Shown here: in pieces, positions 32,462 through 41,618 of the stretch | How the letters are laid out: each line of letters opens with the position of its first letter | Numbering within the stretch: position 1 is the stretch's first letter | Assembly (NCBI RefSeq): GCF_000426385.1 | Contig: NZ_AUFG01000017.1 | Span: 1-64,000, forward strand | From: Arsenicicoccus bolidensis DSM 15745 | GTDB taxonomy: Bacteria; Actinomycetota; Actinomycetes; Actinomycetales; Dermatophilaceae | Direction: 5' to 3' | Length of the DNA stretch: 64,000 bases | The notes under the pieces: generated by a model | Told to the model about the DNA's origin: nothing | The model's input: the letters and a program-made list of their open reading frames with translations, nothing else | Database searches by the model: none | Position numbers and translations under genes: made by a program

Positions 32462-33178
32462 CTAGTCGACGCGGAGGAGCTCGTCGCCGTCGAGCTGGGT
32501 GACGTCGATCGCCGCGACCCGGTCGTCCACGTCGTGCAGGGCCACGGCCGCGGCATACGATCCTGGCACCCTCAGGTCCGCGAGATGCACCGTGGGGGAG
32601 GGAGACTCGGGCCAGGCCAGCAGGGCCGGCTCCTCCGTCGGTGGGGTCACGCGCACGCTCGTCGGGTCGATCGTCATGCCGTGGCCGGTCGCCTTGAGGG
32701 CGGCCTCCTTGCGGACCCACCAGGTCGCCCGCGCCCAGTCGGCGTCGCGCTCCGACACCTCCGCCAGCTCCTCGACCTCGGCAGGGTGCAGGGACACCTC
32801 GGCGAATCCCTCGAAGCCGCAGGCGGACTCGACCTCCACGTCCACGCCGACCGGGGCGGTGGGGGAGAGGGCCACCACGACGAGGTCGCCGGCGTGGCCG
32901 AGGCTGACGTGCTGGTCCAGGTCCGGGGCGAGCACCTTGCCGTGCTCGGTGGATCCGCAGGTGGGGCAACGGCGCTCGAGCACGACCTCCAGGGCGTCGA
33001 CGCCGCAGCGGGAGGCCAAGGCGAGGCGCAGGAGGGCGTGCGAGGTGACGAGCCGAGCGCGGTCCGCCGGCCGGTGCAGCCCGTCCAGTCGGCGCAGCTC
33101 GTCGTCGTCGAGCAGCCCGCGCAGCGCGGGTATGTCGACCACATGGGCCAGGTGGACCTCGACGTCCCCGGTGATCAT
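32462..33178 (-). CDS. Sfp-type 4'-phosphopantetheinyl transferase
   Basis: A 238-residue transferase that moves phosphopantetheine from CoA to a carrier-protein Ser. Family motifs are GVDVEVE (magnesium-binding Asp and Glu, about residues 115-121) and WVRKEAALKATGHG (about 158-171). It is the only carrier-activating enzyme in the window and lies 220 bp from the end of the Pls/M1 pair, on the opposite strand, so priming of Ser537 of that synthetase is its likely job. A CPTC motif near residue 70 is unusual and may bind metal. Confidence 0.88.
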   Translation of the reverse strand: MITGDVEVHLAHVVDIPALRGLLDDDELRRLDGLHRPADRARLVTSHALLRLALASRCGVDALEVVLERRCPTCGSTEHGKVLAPDLDQHVSLGHAGDLVVVALSPTAPVGVDVEVESACGFEGFAEVSLHPAEVEELAEVSERDADWARATWWVRKEAALKATGHGMTIDPTSVRVTPPTEEPALLAWPESPSPTVHLADLRVPGSYAAAVALHDVDDRVAAIDVTQLDGDELLRVD

Positions 33179-33248
33179 GGCGTCATCGTCGCACCGCAGG
33201 TCACGGGGTGCAGGCAGCGGCGCGACCGGCCACTAGACTGGATGGCCG

Positions 33249-33321
33249 GCCCCCATAGCTCAACGGATAGAGCATCGGCCTTCTAATCCGACGGTTGCAG
33301 GTTCGAGTCCTGCTGGGGGCG
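33249..33321 (+). tRNA. tRNA-Arg (anticodon TCT)
   Basis: Acceptor GCCCCCA/TGGGGGC, D-arm AGCTCAACGGATAGAGC, anticodon loop CTTCTAA with TCT, and T-arm CAGGTTCGAGTCCTG. CCA is not encoded. The convergent gene at 33324 ends 2 bp downstream; no insertion is seen here. Confidence 0.95.
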
Positions 33322-33323
33322 CT

Positions 33324-34211
33324 TCAGGACAGGTCCGGCGGACCGAACACGTGATAGCCGTCGGTGCCGGGCTCGTAGGAGTAGCCCGACGAGAAGACCT
33401 GGCGCGTCAGCATGCTCATGTCCAGGGACACGGCGCCGGCCAGCCCGTCGACCCGGTTGAGGGTCGCCAGGGCGGCGAGCCACCCGCGGGACTCGGCCTG
33501 GTCGAAGACGAACTCCTCCAGCGTGGCGACGTGCCCGCGATACCGCGCCTCGAAGTCGTGCTCGGACATGCCCTGCTGGAAGGTCATCTCGGCGTAGGCC
33601 GCGTAGGCCTCGCCGTGCCGGTCGATGCCCTGCGCGACGGCGTTCATGGTCCACAGCTCCGGCTGCGCCATCGGATAGACGTGGTAGAAACCCATCCGGC
33701 CGTGGACCTGCCACTGGGTGTCGGCGGGGTCGCCGGGCAGCGAGCCGAGCGCCTGCTCGACCTGGCGCTCGGGGCGGGTCATGTCGATCCACTCGCCGAC
33801 GCTGCACCCGGACCGGGCGACGTAGAGCATGGGGCGAGGTTGACGCTCGGCCTCCCGCCCGACCCAGCCGACCCGGATCGCCGACGCGCAGAAGCCCCGC
33901 AGGGCCTCGGTCCAGCTGGCGTGGCCGCAGGGGCGCAGGGTGGGGAGCTGGTCGAGGACGGCGTGCGGGTCGAGGATGTCGTAGATCACGAACTCGCCGA
34001 GCGGAGACTCTGCCTCCGGCTCCAGGTGCTCACCGATCACGTGGCACAGGGCGGCACCGGGACGACCGTGGACGGCCAGGTCCGACTCGAGGGCGGCGTC
34101 GGTCCACGCGGCCGTGCGGCGGTGCTCGCGCATCCAGCTGAGCTCGGCGACGTCCTCGGGGAGCGGCTGGGGGCGGTGTCGGTAGCTGTCGCTGAGGGGG
34201 GTGCCCGACAT
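33324..34211 (-). CDS. Hypothetical cytosolic protein
   Basis: A 295-residue protein starting at ATG 34209-34211 behind GGAGG (about 5 bp spacing). It has no signal peptide, no membrane helix and no motif I recognise. It is rich in aromatic residues and has five Cys scattered in the first half (ALCHVIG, LRPCGHASW, RGFCASA, ARSGCSVG). Its stop lies 2 bp from tRNA-Arg. Codon use is like its neighbours, so it looks like a genuine resident gene. Confidence 0.7.
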   Translation of the reverse strand: MSGTPLSDSYRHRPQPLPEDVAELSWMREHRRTAAWTDAALESDLAVHGRPGAALCHVIGEHLEPEAESPLGEFVIYDILDPHAVLDQLPTLRPCGHASWTEALRGFCASAIRVGWVGREAERQPRPMLYVARSGCSVGEWIDMTRPERQVEQALGSLPGDPADTQWQVHGRMGFYHVYPMAQPELWTMNAVAQGIDRHGEAYAAYAEMTFQQGMSEHDFEARYRGHVATLEEFVFDQAESRGWLAALATLNRVDGLAGAVSLDMSMLTRQVFSSGYSYEPGTDGYHVFGPPDLS

Positions 34212-34596
34212 CCTCGCCTCCGTCTCTGTGATCTCGTGCTGCTCTGGCGCTGGTCTCGCGCCTCCGGCAGGGCGCCGGTCGCCCCTGCTGTCTGGTCCGT
34301 CAACGACCGTAGGGGCCCCCGGTCGTCGCGGTCCCCGCACCTGCGGAAAGGAGAGGCATTTGTCCGACGATGACCGCCCGGTCGGCGCGCACGGATCACG
34401 CAGGGTGACCGACGGTGGCGGCTCCACGGGCGGCCCGGCACCCTGTTCACCGGGCCGATGCCGCGATGTCACCCGGTGGCGGTCTTGACGGTCTGTCGGA
34501 GGCCGAGGCTAGCGTTCATCTCGCCGGCCCCCACCCCAGGGGCCGGACCACCTGCACGCTCCCGACGACGAGAGCGTGCCGTCCACTGGGAGTGAC
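34212..34596. promoter_or_regulatory. 385-bp gap with a candidate nucleotidase promoter
   Basis: No gene is credible here. TTGACG (34485-34490), a 19-bp spacer and TAGCGT (34510-34515) form a possible promoter 80 bp before the secreted nucleotidase. A CGACCG/CGGTCG inverted pair (about 34303-34325) lies near the divergent hypothetical gene. Confidence 0.4.
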
Positions 34597-36447
34597 ATGT
34601 CTCGAGTGCGCACCACGCGTGCCGCCGCCGCCCTCGCGGGGCTGGTGCTGGCCGCGTCCGCCACCACCGCCGCCGCGGCGCCCGCCGACCAGGGCGGAGC
34701 CGACGCCAAGGGCAAGAAGCCCGGCAAGGACAAGCTGGTCGACCTGCAGATCCTCGGCTTCAACGACTTCCACGGCAACCTCGAGGGCCCGACGGGCTCC
34801 AGCGGCCGGGTCGTCGTGGACCACCGCCTCGACCCCACCACCGGCAAGCCGGTCGACGTCACGGTCGACGCCGGCGGGTCGGCATACCTCGCCACCCACC
34901 TCAAGACCCTGCGCGAGGGCCAGACCCGCACGATCACCGCCGCGATGGGCGACCAGGTCGGCGCCTCCCCGCTGCTGTCCGCCGCGTTCCACGACGAGCC
35001 GACCATCGAGGCCATGAACCTCATGGGCGTCGGCGTGGGGACCATCGGCAACCACGAGTTCGACGAGGGCTACCGCGAGATGCTGCGCCTGATCAAGGGC
35101 GGCTGCCTCGACGACGGCGACGGCAAGGACAACCAGAACTCCTGCGCCGCCGGCGATTTCGAGGGCGCGGACTACCCGATGGTCGCGGCCAACGTGTTCT
35201 ACAAGGGCACCAACCGCACCGTCCTGCCGGCCTACACGATCAAGGAGGTCGGCGGCGTCAAGGTCGGCTTCGTCGGCGCCGTGCTCAAGGACACCCCCAA
35301 CATCGTCACCCAGGCCGGCGTGGCCGGTCTCGAGTTCCGCGACGAGGTGTCGACGATGAACGCCGCGGCCCGCGACCTGCAGCGCAAGGGCGTCAAGGCG
35401 ATCGTCGCGATGGTGCACCAGGGCGGCTCGCTCAAGCAGCAGCAGTGGAAGGCCCCCGACGGCAAGACCTACCCCGTCAACCCGGCCTACGACGCCGTCT
35501 GCGGCAAGGGCGGCGAGCTCGACCCCAACAGCGACATCCTGCCGATCGCCCGCACCCTCTCGCCCAAGATCGACCTCGTCATGACCGGGCACACGCACCA
35601 GTCCTACGTGTGCGACGTGCCCGACCCGGACGGCCGGCCGCGCTACGTGACCTCGGCGCTGTCCTTCGGCCGGCTCGTGACCGACGCCCGGATGAAGTAC
35701 GACACGAAGTCCCGTGACATCGTGCGCAGCTCGGTCCGGGTCGACAACCGCATCGTCACCCGCACCGTCACGCCGGACCCCGCGGTCAGCTCCCTGATCG
35801 CGAAGTACAAGGAGCTGGTCAAGCCCATCGCGAGCAAGGTGCTCGGCCGCATCACCACGGACGTCACCAGGACGCAGAACCCCGCCGGCGAGTCGGCGCT
35901 CGGGGACCTCATCGCCGACGCCCAGCTCGCCGACCCGTCGGTGGTCAGCAACGGCGTCAAGCCGGTCGTCGCCTTCATGAACCCCGGCGGCATCCGCACC
36001 GACCTCACCTACAAGGCGTCGGGCGCCGAGGGCGACGGCGTGGTGACCTACGAGGAGGCCTTCCAGGTCCAGCCGTTCAACAACTACCTGGTCTCGATGG
36101 ACATGACGGGCGCGCAGATCTACACCCTGCTCGGCCAGCAGTTCACGGGCACCAACGCGTCCTTCCCCAAGGTGCTGCAGGTCAGCAAGGGCTTCCGCTA
36201 CGAGCGGACCGCGGCGGGGGCGATCAGCAATGTCACCATCGGCGGCCAGCCGGTCGCCAACGGCGCGAGCCAGACCTACCGCATCGTGACCAACAACTTC
36301 CTGTCGGACGGTGGCGACGGCTTCCCGGTCTTCAAGGAGGCGACGGGCAAGCTCATCGGCGGCCTGGACATCGACGGCTTCGCGGCCTACCTCGCCGCGA
36401 GCTCGCCCTACACCCCGGGCCCGCTGGACCGCATCGTCCTGCGCTGA
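34597..36447 (+). CDS. Secreted 5'-nucleotidase/metallophosphatase (UshA/CpdB-like)
   Basis: A 616-residue secreted enzyme. A Tat- or Sec-like signal (about 1-31) ends at AAAAPADQ. The metallophosphatase domain shows FNDFHGNLE (metal Asp and His), GNHEFDEG and GHTHQ. The C-terminal 5'-nucleotidase domain (about 420-610) has FMNPGGIRTDL and the substrate-binding aromatic region VTNNFLSDGGDGFP. It releases nucleosides and phosphate from extracellular nucleotides. ATG 34597 follows GGGAG. There is no LPxTG or C-terminal anchor, so it is released. Confidence 0.9.
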   Translation: MSRVRTTRAAAALAGLVLAASATTAAAAPADQGGADAKGKKPGKDKLVDLQILGFNDFHGNLEGPTGSSGRVVVDHRLDPTTGKPVDVTVDAGGSAYLATHLKTLREGQTRTITAAMGDQVGASPLLSAAFHDEPTIEAMNLMGVGVGTIGNHEFDEGYREMLRLIKGGCLDDGDGKDNQNSCAAGDFEGADYPMVAANVFYKGTNRTVLPAYTIKEVGGVKVGFVGAVLKDTPNIVTQAGVAGLEFRDEVSTMNAAARDLQRKGVKAIVAMVHQGGSLKQQQWKAPDGKTYPVNPAYDAVCGKGGELDPNSDILPIARTLSPKIDLVMTGHTHQSYVCDVPDPDGRPRYVTSALSFGRLVTDARMKYDTKSRDIVRSSVRVDNRIVTRTVTPDPAVSSLIAKYKELVKPIASKVLGRITTDVTRTQNPAGESALGDLIADAQLADPSVVSNGVKPVVAFMNPGGIRTDLTYKASGAEGDGVVTYEEAFQVQPFNNYLVSMDMTGAQIYTLLGQQFTGTNASFPKVLQVSKGFRYERTAAGAISNVTIGGQPVANGASQTYRIVTNNFLSDGGDGFPVFKEATGKLIGGLDIDGFAAYLAASSPYTPGPLDRIVLR

Positions 36448-36488
36448 CGATGCACGGGCAGGTCGTTCTCGTCGTCCCTGCCGTATGA

Positions 36489-36531
36489 CGAGGCGCCCCG
36501 CTCCCGGGCTCACCGGGGGCGGGGCGCCTCG
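36489..36531. terminator. Terminator after the nucleotidase gene
   Basis: A 13-bp perfect stem CGAGGCGCCCCGC with a 17-nt loop, between convergent genes. Three short repeats CTCAGCGGCGTGC/CTGC follow at 36557-36595 and run into the VKOR stop region. Confidence 0.82.
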
Positions 36532-36583
36532 CTGCTCGGTGGGCGCAGCGGCGTGCCTCAGCGGCGTGCCTCAGCGGCCTGCC

Positions 36584-37024
36584 TCAGCGGCGCGGCGCCA
36601 GCGCCCGGCCGAAGACGAGCAGGATGAACAGCAGGACCGTCGCGACGTGGATCACGGTGCACCACAGGCAGATCGCCCCGATCCCGAACAGCTCGGCCCA
36701 TACGAGGTAGAAGACCATCAGGACACCGACCCCCAGCAGGACGAGGCGCGGCAGGTCGAGGTCGGCACGACGCCACGCGGCCGGCAGGCAGAGCAGCGTC
36801 ACGACGACGAAGTAGGCGAGACCGACGAGCGCCACGGGCAGGCCGAGGAAGGTCGCGTACTGGCTCTCGGTCACCTTGGCGCAGTTGAGCACCTCGCCCT
36901 CGGGGCAGGCGAGCGTCGCGCTCGCGGTGAAGTGCTCGTAGGTCAGGTAGGCCGACGCGAGCAGACCCACCAGCGACAGCAGCAGCGCTCCCGAGCGCAG
37001 CCAGCCGGGCAGACCGGACGTCAC
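36584..37024 (-). CDS. Vitamin K epoxide reductase (VKOR)-family protein
   Basis: A 146-residue membrane protein with four helices. The active-site CLWC (CxxC) is in AICLWCTVIH near residue 115, and the loop cysteines are in ACPEGEVLNCAK near residues 40-50, a complete VKOR set. It re-oxidises a thioredoxin-like partner and passes electrons to quinone. GTG 37022-37024 overlaps the partner's stop (GTGA), so the two are co-translated. Confidence 0.88.
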   Translation of the reverse strand: MTSGLPGWLRSGALLLSLVGLLASAYLTYEHFTASATLACPEGEVLNCAKVTESQYATFLGLPVALVGLAYFVVVTLLCLPAAWRRADLDLPRLVLLGVGVLMVFYLVWAELFGIGAICLWCTVIHVATVLLFILLVFGRALAPRR

Positions 37025-37962
37025 TGGTGGTCCTGGATCTTGGCGGCACCCGCCTTGACAGGGGCGGAGGAGCAGACGTCGGCGGGCTTGTTGCCGGTCT
37101 GCTCGCAGATGGCGGCCGTGATGACGTTGGCGCCGGAGAGGATCTGCTTGGTCGTCTCGTCCTGCGGGTCCTTGAGCGCGGTCGCGATCTGCTGGGTGGT
37201 CTTGCCCTCGAGGACGCGGACGTCGAAGATGCCGCCGGACTGGAAGGTCTTGCCCCCGATCGACAGGAACGGGATGGAGCCACCGCTGCCCTGCACGTAG
37301 GGCGGGAAGTCGTACTTCTTGAAGGTCGCGTCGTCCTCGCCCTCCAGGGTGTCGAGCTTGACGTACTGACCGTTGCGCTGCTCGGAGGTGGTCGTCTCGT
37401 AGCCGTTGAACGCCAGGGTGTCGCTCGTGTACGCAGCGCCGTGGTTCTGCTGGCTGAAGGACACGGTCGACAGCGGGTCGAGGCCGGACTCCTGGATGGA
37501 CTTGCTCTCCGTGAGGGAGGTCCACTGGCCGAAGCGCCCGAGGGCCACCGCCGTGGACCAGCGCAGCCCGGCGCAGTACGGGCAGTACTCCGCACCGACG
37601 TACAGCACCTGCGGCTTGCCCTCGCGGGTGGCGGCGGGCGCGTCCTTGACCCGCTTCGGTCCGTTCGTGATCTGGTCGCTCACGCCCGCGGCGGCGAAGG
37701 CCGTCGCCGGGACGTCGTTGATCGCGGAGAGCGCGGCGGCGTCGAGCTTGACCGCACCCGCGGCGGCGGGGGAGGGCTTGTCCTTGTTGAGCACGGCCAC
37801 GGCCACGATGGCGCCGATGATGGCGAGGACCACGAGGGAGGTGACGGCGGCGATGAGGAGCCGCCGCTTGCGCTCGGCCGCCTCCTGCTGGGCGCGGATC
37901 TCGGCGGCACGCTGACGGGCGGCCTGCTTGGCGTTGTTCGCGCGGTTCTTCTTGGCGGACAA
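37021..37962 (-). CDS. DUF929-type membrane-anchored thioredoxin-fold protein
   Basis: A 313-residue protein with a basic cytoplasmic tail (1-34), one helix (about 35-57) and an extracytoplasmic thioredoxin-like domain carrying CPYC (Cys127-Cys130) in YVGAEYCPYCAG and the cis-Pro region GGSIPFLSIGG. Two more Cys (TAAICEQ and ADVCSSA) are near the end, as in DUF929 proteins. With the coupled VKOR it forms an oxidative protein-folding pair for exported proteins, replacing DsbA/DsbB. The start is TTG 37960-37962 behind AGGAG, an uncommon codon but well placed. Confidence 0.85.
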   Translation of the reverse strand: MSAKKNRANNAKQAARQRAAEIRAQQEAAERKRRLLIAAVTSLVVLAIIGAIVAVAVLNKDKPSPAAAGAVKLDAAALSAINDVPATAFAAAGVSDQITNGPKRVKDAPAATREGKPQVLYVGAEYCPYCAGLRWSTAVALGRFGQWTSLTESKSIQESGLDPLSTVSFSQQNHGAAYTSDTLAFNGYETTTSEQRNGQYVKLDTLEGEDDATFKKYDFPPYVQGSGGSIPFLSIGGKTFQSGGIFDVRVLEGKTTQQIATALKDPQDETTKQILSGANVITAAICEQTGNKPADVCSSAPVKAGAAKIQDHQ

Positions 37963-38189
37963 GGGGGCTCCTGCACGGGTGGGGTGTGGACGCCGGGCGG
38001 GTCACGGTCCGTCACGCGCGTCGGCCTTCCGGGGGAGTGTATCGAGCCCACCAGGGGAAACCCCGGAGGGACTCGTCAGGGCGAAGACCCGACGAAACGG
38101 GGAGGTTCCTGTCAGAATGTGCGCAACGCCCAGGGCCCGAACGTGTCGTGCCGTGGTGACGATCCGTGATCGCAACCCGTGGGGGACTC
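37963..38189. other. Divergent promoter gap, no gene seen
   Basis: About 230 bp separate the divergent DUF929 and GTPase genes. It should hold both promoters, but I found no convincing hexamer pair, operator or RNA. Confidence 0.4.
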
Positions 38190-39920
38190 GTGGAGATGGT
38201 GGACAGCCCGGCGCCTGCTGGCAACGACCGGCTGCCGGATGCCGTGGCACACCTCAAGACCGTCGTCGAGCGGGCGCAGTTCCCGATCGAGCTGGCCTCC
38301 ACCGCCGAGGCTCGCGCCGCCCGCACCAGCCTGGTGACCCAGCTCGACGACTACGTCATACCGAGGCTGGCGGCGCTGGACGCGCCGCTCCTGGTCGTCG
38401 TCGGCGGGTCCACCGGCTCGGGCAAGTCCACCCTGGTCAACTCCGTGGTGCGCGAGACGGTCTCGCGCAGCGGCGTGCTGCGGCCCACGACCCGGGCCCC
38501 CGTCCTCGTGCACCACGAGGCGGACCGCGAGTGGTTCGCCACCAAGGTCCTGCCGCGCTTCGGCCGGCTCACCGGCCGCAGCGACAGCCAGGGCACCGTG
38601 GACGACGACATGAGCTCGGTCCGCCTGGTGACCTCCGACTCCCTCCCCGCCGGGCTGGCCCTGCTCGACGCCCCCGACATCGACTCCGTGGTCGCCGCCA
38701 ACCGTGAGCTGTCCCGGCAGCTGCTCAACGCCGCCGACCTGTGGCTCTTCGTGACCACGGCGGCCCGGTATGCCGACGCCGTGCCCTGGGACCTCCTGCG
38801 AGAGGCGGGGGACCGCGGCACCTCGGTCGCGATCGTGCTGGACCGCGTGCCCGACGAGGCCGTCGTGGAGGTTCGCGAGGACCTTGCGCGGATGCTGGCC
38901 GAGCAGCGGCTGGACGGCGCCCCCATCTTCACGGTCCGCGAGACCGTCCTCGAGGAGGGCGGCCTGCTGCCCGAGGGCGAGGTGGGTCCGCTGCGGCGCT
39001 GGCTGGCCACCCTCGCGGAGGACGCCGGGGCCCGCCAGACGGTCGTCCGGCGCACGCTTTCGGGCGCCCTCGACTCGCTCTCGGGCCGCGTCACGGGGCT
39101 CGTCGAGGCGAGCGACGACCAGCAGATGGCCGCCTCGGGGCTGCGACGCGCGGCCGACCGGGCCTACGACGACGCCCTGGAGGGGGTCGAGCTCGGGGTC
39201 AGCGACGGCACCCTCCTGCGGGGCGAGGTGCTCGCCCGCTGGCAGGAGTTCGTGGGCACCGGCGAGTTCCTGCGCACCATCGAGTCCGGCATCGGCCGGA
39301 TCCGCGACCGGATCACCGCCGCGGTCAAGGGCCAGCCCCAGCCCGCCGACCAGCTCGGCGAGGTGCTGCAGTCCGGTGTCGCCTCCCTCATCCAGGCCCA
39401 GGCCGACCGGGCCGCCTCCGACGTCCGTCGCCAGTGGCGCAACGCGCCCGGCGGCGAGGTCCTGCTGGCGCACCGCACGGGGCTCGGCATGTCCTCCGTC
39501 GACCTGCCCGACCGCGTCGACCGCCTGGTCCGCGACTGGCAGTCCGACCTGCTCGCGATGATCCGCGAGGAGGGCCAGGACAAGCGCACGACCGCGCGCG
39601 TCCTCGCCTACGGCGTCAACGCGCTGTCCGTGGTGCTGATGCTCGTGGTCTTCACCCACACCAGCGGGCTCACGGGCGCCGAGGGCGGGATCGCCGCGGG
39701 CTCCGCCGTCCTCGGGCAGCGCATCCTGGAGGCGATCTTCGGCGACCAGGCCGTGCGCGACCTGGCCCGCAAGGCTCGCCGGGACCTGATGGACCGGGTC
39801 CAGGCGCTGTACGCCGACGAGGAGCGCCGCTATCTCGAGGCGGTCGACGACGTCGCGGTGGACACCAACCAGTCGAGCGACCTGGCCCAGGCCGCCGTGA
39901 GCGTGAGGGCGGCCCGATGA
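38190..39920 (+). CDS. Dynamin-like/YfjP-type GTPase 1
   Basis: About 576 residues. Walker A is GGSTGSGKST near residue 70, and the switch-II-like LLDAPDID replaces the usual DxxG. FVTTAARYADAVPWDLL and IVLDRVPDE (in the NKxD position) complete the G domain. The second half is a long helical stalk, with a hydrophobic hairpin near residues 475-515 that may touch the membrane. Start: GTG 38190 has GGGGGA 4 bp before it; GTG 38166 and ATG 38196 are alternatives. It overlaps GTPase 2 by ATGA, so they are likely co-made and may assemble together in membrane remodelling or cell division. Confidence 0.75.
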   Translation: MEMVDSPAPAGNDRLPDAVAHLKTVVERAQFPIELASTAEARAARTSLVTQLDDYVIPRLAALDAPLLVVVGGSTGSGKSTLVNSVVRETVSRSGVLRPTTRAPVLVHHEADREWFATKVLPRFGRLTGRSDSQGTVDDDMSSVRLVTSDSLPAGLALLDAPDIDSVVAANRELSRQLLNAADLWLFVTTAARYADAVPWDLLREAGDRGTSVAIVLDRVPDEAVVEVREDLARMLAEQRLDGAPIFTVRETVLEEGGLLPEGEVGPLRRWLATLAEDAGARQTVVRRTLSGALDSLSGRVTGLVEASDDQQMAASGLRRAADRAYDDALEGVELGVSDGTLLRGEVLARWQEFVGTGEFLRTIESGIGRIRDRITAAVKGQPQPADQLGEVLQSGVASLIQAQADRAASDVRRQWRNAPGGEVLLAHRTGLGMSSVDLPDRVDRLVRDWQSDLLAMIREEGQDKRTTARVLAYGVNALSVVLMLVVFTHTSGLTGAEGGIAAGSAVLGQRILEAIFGDQAVRDLARKARRDLMDRVQALYADEERRYLEAVDDVAVDTNQSSDLAQAAVSVRAAR

Positions 39921-41572
39921 CCAGCATCCTGCGACGTCGCACGACCGAGGAGACCGCGCTCCCCGCTACCGAGCGCGCGCGGATCCTCGCCGAGGCGCTG
40001 CAGACCGGCGGCGCCGAGCTCAGCGAGCAGGCGGTGGCGCCGGCCCGCCGGATCGTCAACCAGACCCGCGAGCGCACCGCCCTCGTGGGGTCGCACACGG
40101 TCGTGGCGCTCGCGGGCGCCACCGGCTCGGGGAAGTCGTCGACCTTCAACGCCCTGGTCGGCGAGGACGTCTCGCGGGTCGGCGCCCGCCGGCCCACGAC
40201 CTCGACGGCCAGCGCCGCGGTGTGGGGCGACGACCCCGCGACGCCGCTGCTCGACTGGCTCGGCGTCGGAGCCCGCCACCGCGTCGCCACCGACCCCGTC
40301 CACGGGCGCGCGGCCGACCTCGACGGGCTCGTGCTGCTCGACCTGCCGGACTTCGACTCGCGCACCCAGTCGCACCGGGCCGAGGCCGACCGCGTCCTGC
40401 AGCTGGTCGACGTCTTCGTGTGGGTCACGGACCCCCAGAAGTATGCCGACGCCCGCCTGCACGACGACTACATCCAGGTGCTCTCGGAGCACGACGCGGT
40501 CACCGTGGTCGTGCTCAACCACGCCGACCGGCTGTCGCCCGAGGGGGTGGAGCAGTGCACCGCCGACCTGGGCCGCATCCTCGCGGACGACGGGATCCCG
40601 TCGGCCGAGGTGATCCCCACGTCGGCCCGCACCGGGATGGGCCTGGACGTCCTGCAGCAGCGGCTCGCGGAGGCGGTCTCGTCACGCACGGCCGCCGAGC
40701 GCCGGCTCACGGGTGACCTGCGCGCCTCCGCGGAGGAGCTGCGCGACGAGGTGGGGTCCACCGACCCGCAGCTCCCGGACGGGCCCTCCGACGAGCTGGT
40801 CGCCGCCCTCGGACGCGCGGCCGGCGTGCCCGTCGTCCTCGAGGCGGTCGAGCGGGACTACCGCCGCGAGGCCGCTCAGACCACCGGATGGCCGTTCACG
40901 CGCTGGGGTCACGCCCTGCGGCCCGACCCGCTCAAGCGGCTGCGCCTCAAGGAGGACAACGACCTGGGCATCCAGGCCACCGACGTGCGCCGCACCATCG
41001 GCCGGTCCTCGCTGCCGCCGCCCACCCCGGCCGCCCGCGCCTCGGTGGACCTGGCCACCCGCCACCTGGCCGACGTGGCCTCCGAGGGCCTGCCGACCCG
41101 CTGGGCCGACGCCGTGCACCGGGCCGCCGCCCCCGAGGACAACGACCTGGTCGACTCCCTCGATCAGACGGTGCTCGAGGTGCCGCTGCGGGCCCGACGG
41201 CCGCTGTGGTGGAGCGTGTTCAACGGGCTGCAGTGGTTGTTCGCGCTCGTCGCGGTCGCGGGCCTGGTCTGGCTGCTGGTCCTGATGGGCCTCGGCTGGG
41301 CCCAGCTGCCGGTGCCCGAGCCCCCCACGGTCGGGATCCTGCCGTACCCGCTGCTCATGCTGGTCGGTGGCATCCTGCTCGGGCTCCTGCTCGCGGCGCT
41401 CGGCCGGGCCATCGCCCGGGCCGGCGCCCGGCGCCGCCGCGACGGCATAGGCCGGCGCTTCGACGCGGCGATCCACGACGTCGCGCAGGAGCGACTGGTC
41501 AGCGAGGTGCACGCGGTGCTCGCCCGGCACGCCCGCACCCGCGAGCTGCTCGACCAGGCGATCAAGAGCTAG
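39917..41572 (+). CDS. Dynamin-like/YfjP-type GTPase 2 with membrane hairpin
   Basis: A 551-residue partner of the preceding GTPase. Walker A is GATGSGKSS near residue 66, DLPDFDS gives the switch II Asp, and LNHADRLS supplies an NxxD-like base motif. Two hydrophobic helices (about 435-460 and 475-500) form a membrane hairpin, and a basic stretch RAGARRRRDGIGRR follows. Pairs like this are a conserved actinobacterial gene couple related in layout to dynamin-like DynA/DynB, but orthology is not claimed. A 40-bp palindrome starts at its stop codon. Confidence 0.78.
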   Translation: MTSILRRRTTEETALPATERARILAEALQTGGAELSEQAVAPARRIVNQTRERTALVGSHTVVALAGATGSGKSSTFNALVGEDVSRVGARRPTTSTASAAVWGDDPATPLLDWLGVGARHRVATDPVHGRAADLDGLVLLDLPDFDSRTQSHRAEADRVLQLVDVFVWVTDPQKYADARLHDDYIQVLSEHDAVTVVVLNHADRLSPEGVEQCTADLGRILADDGIPSAEVIPTSARTGMGLDVLQQRLAEAVSSRTAAERRLTGDLRASAEELRDEVGSTDPQLPDGPSDELVAALGRAAGVPVVLEAVERDYRREAAQTTGWPFTRWGHALRPDPLKRLRLKEDNDLGIQATDVRRTIGRSSLPPPTPAARASVDLATRHLADVASEGLPTRWADAVHRAAAPEDNDLVDSLDQTVLEVPLRARRPLWWSVFNGLQWLFALVAVAGLVWLLVLMGLGWAQLPVPEPPTVGILPYPLLMLVGGILLGLLLAALGRAIARAGARRRRDGIGRRFDAAIHDVAQERLVSEVHAVLARHARTRELLDQAIKS

Positions 41573-41608
41573 CTGTACTCGGCCAACCGGTTGGCCGAGT
41601 GCAGCTAG
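41569..41608. terminator. 40-bp near-perfect palindrome at the GTPase 2 stop
   Basis: Two 20-bp arms without a spacer, starting CTAGCTG and meeting at AACCGGTT, differ at one position. The TAG stop (41570-41572) is inside the first arm. Probably a terminator, though no T-run follows and a cruciform or protein site is possible. Confidence 0.6.
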
Positions 41609-41618
41609 CCGACTAGCC

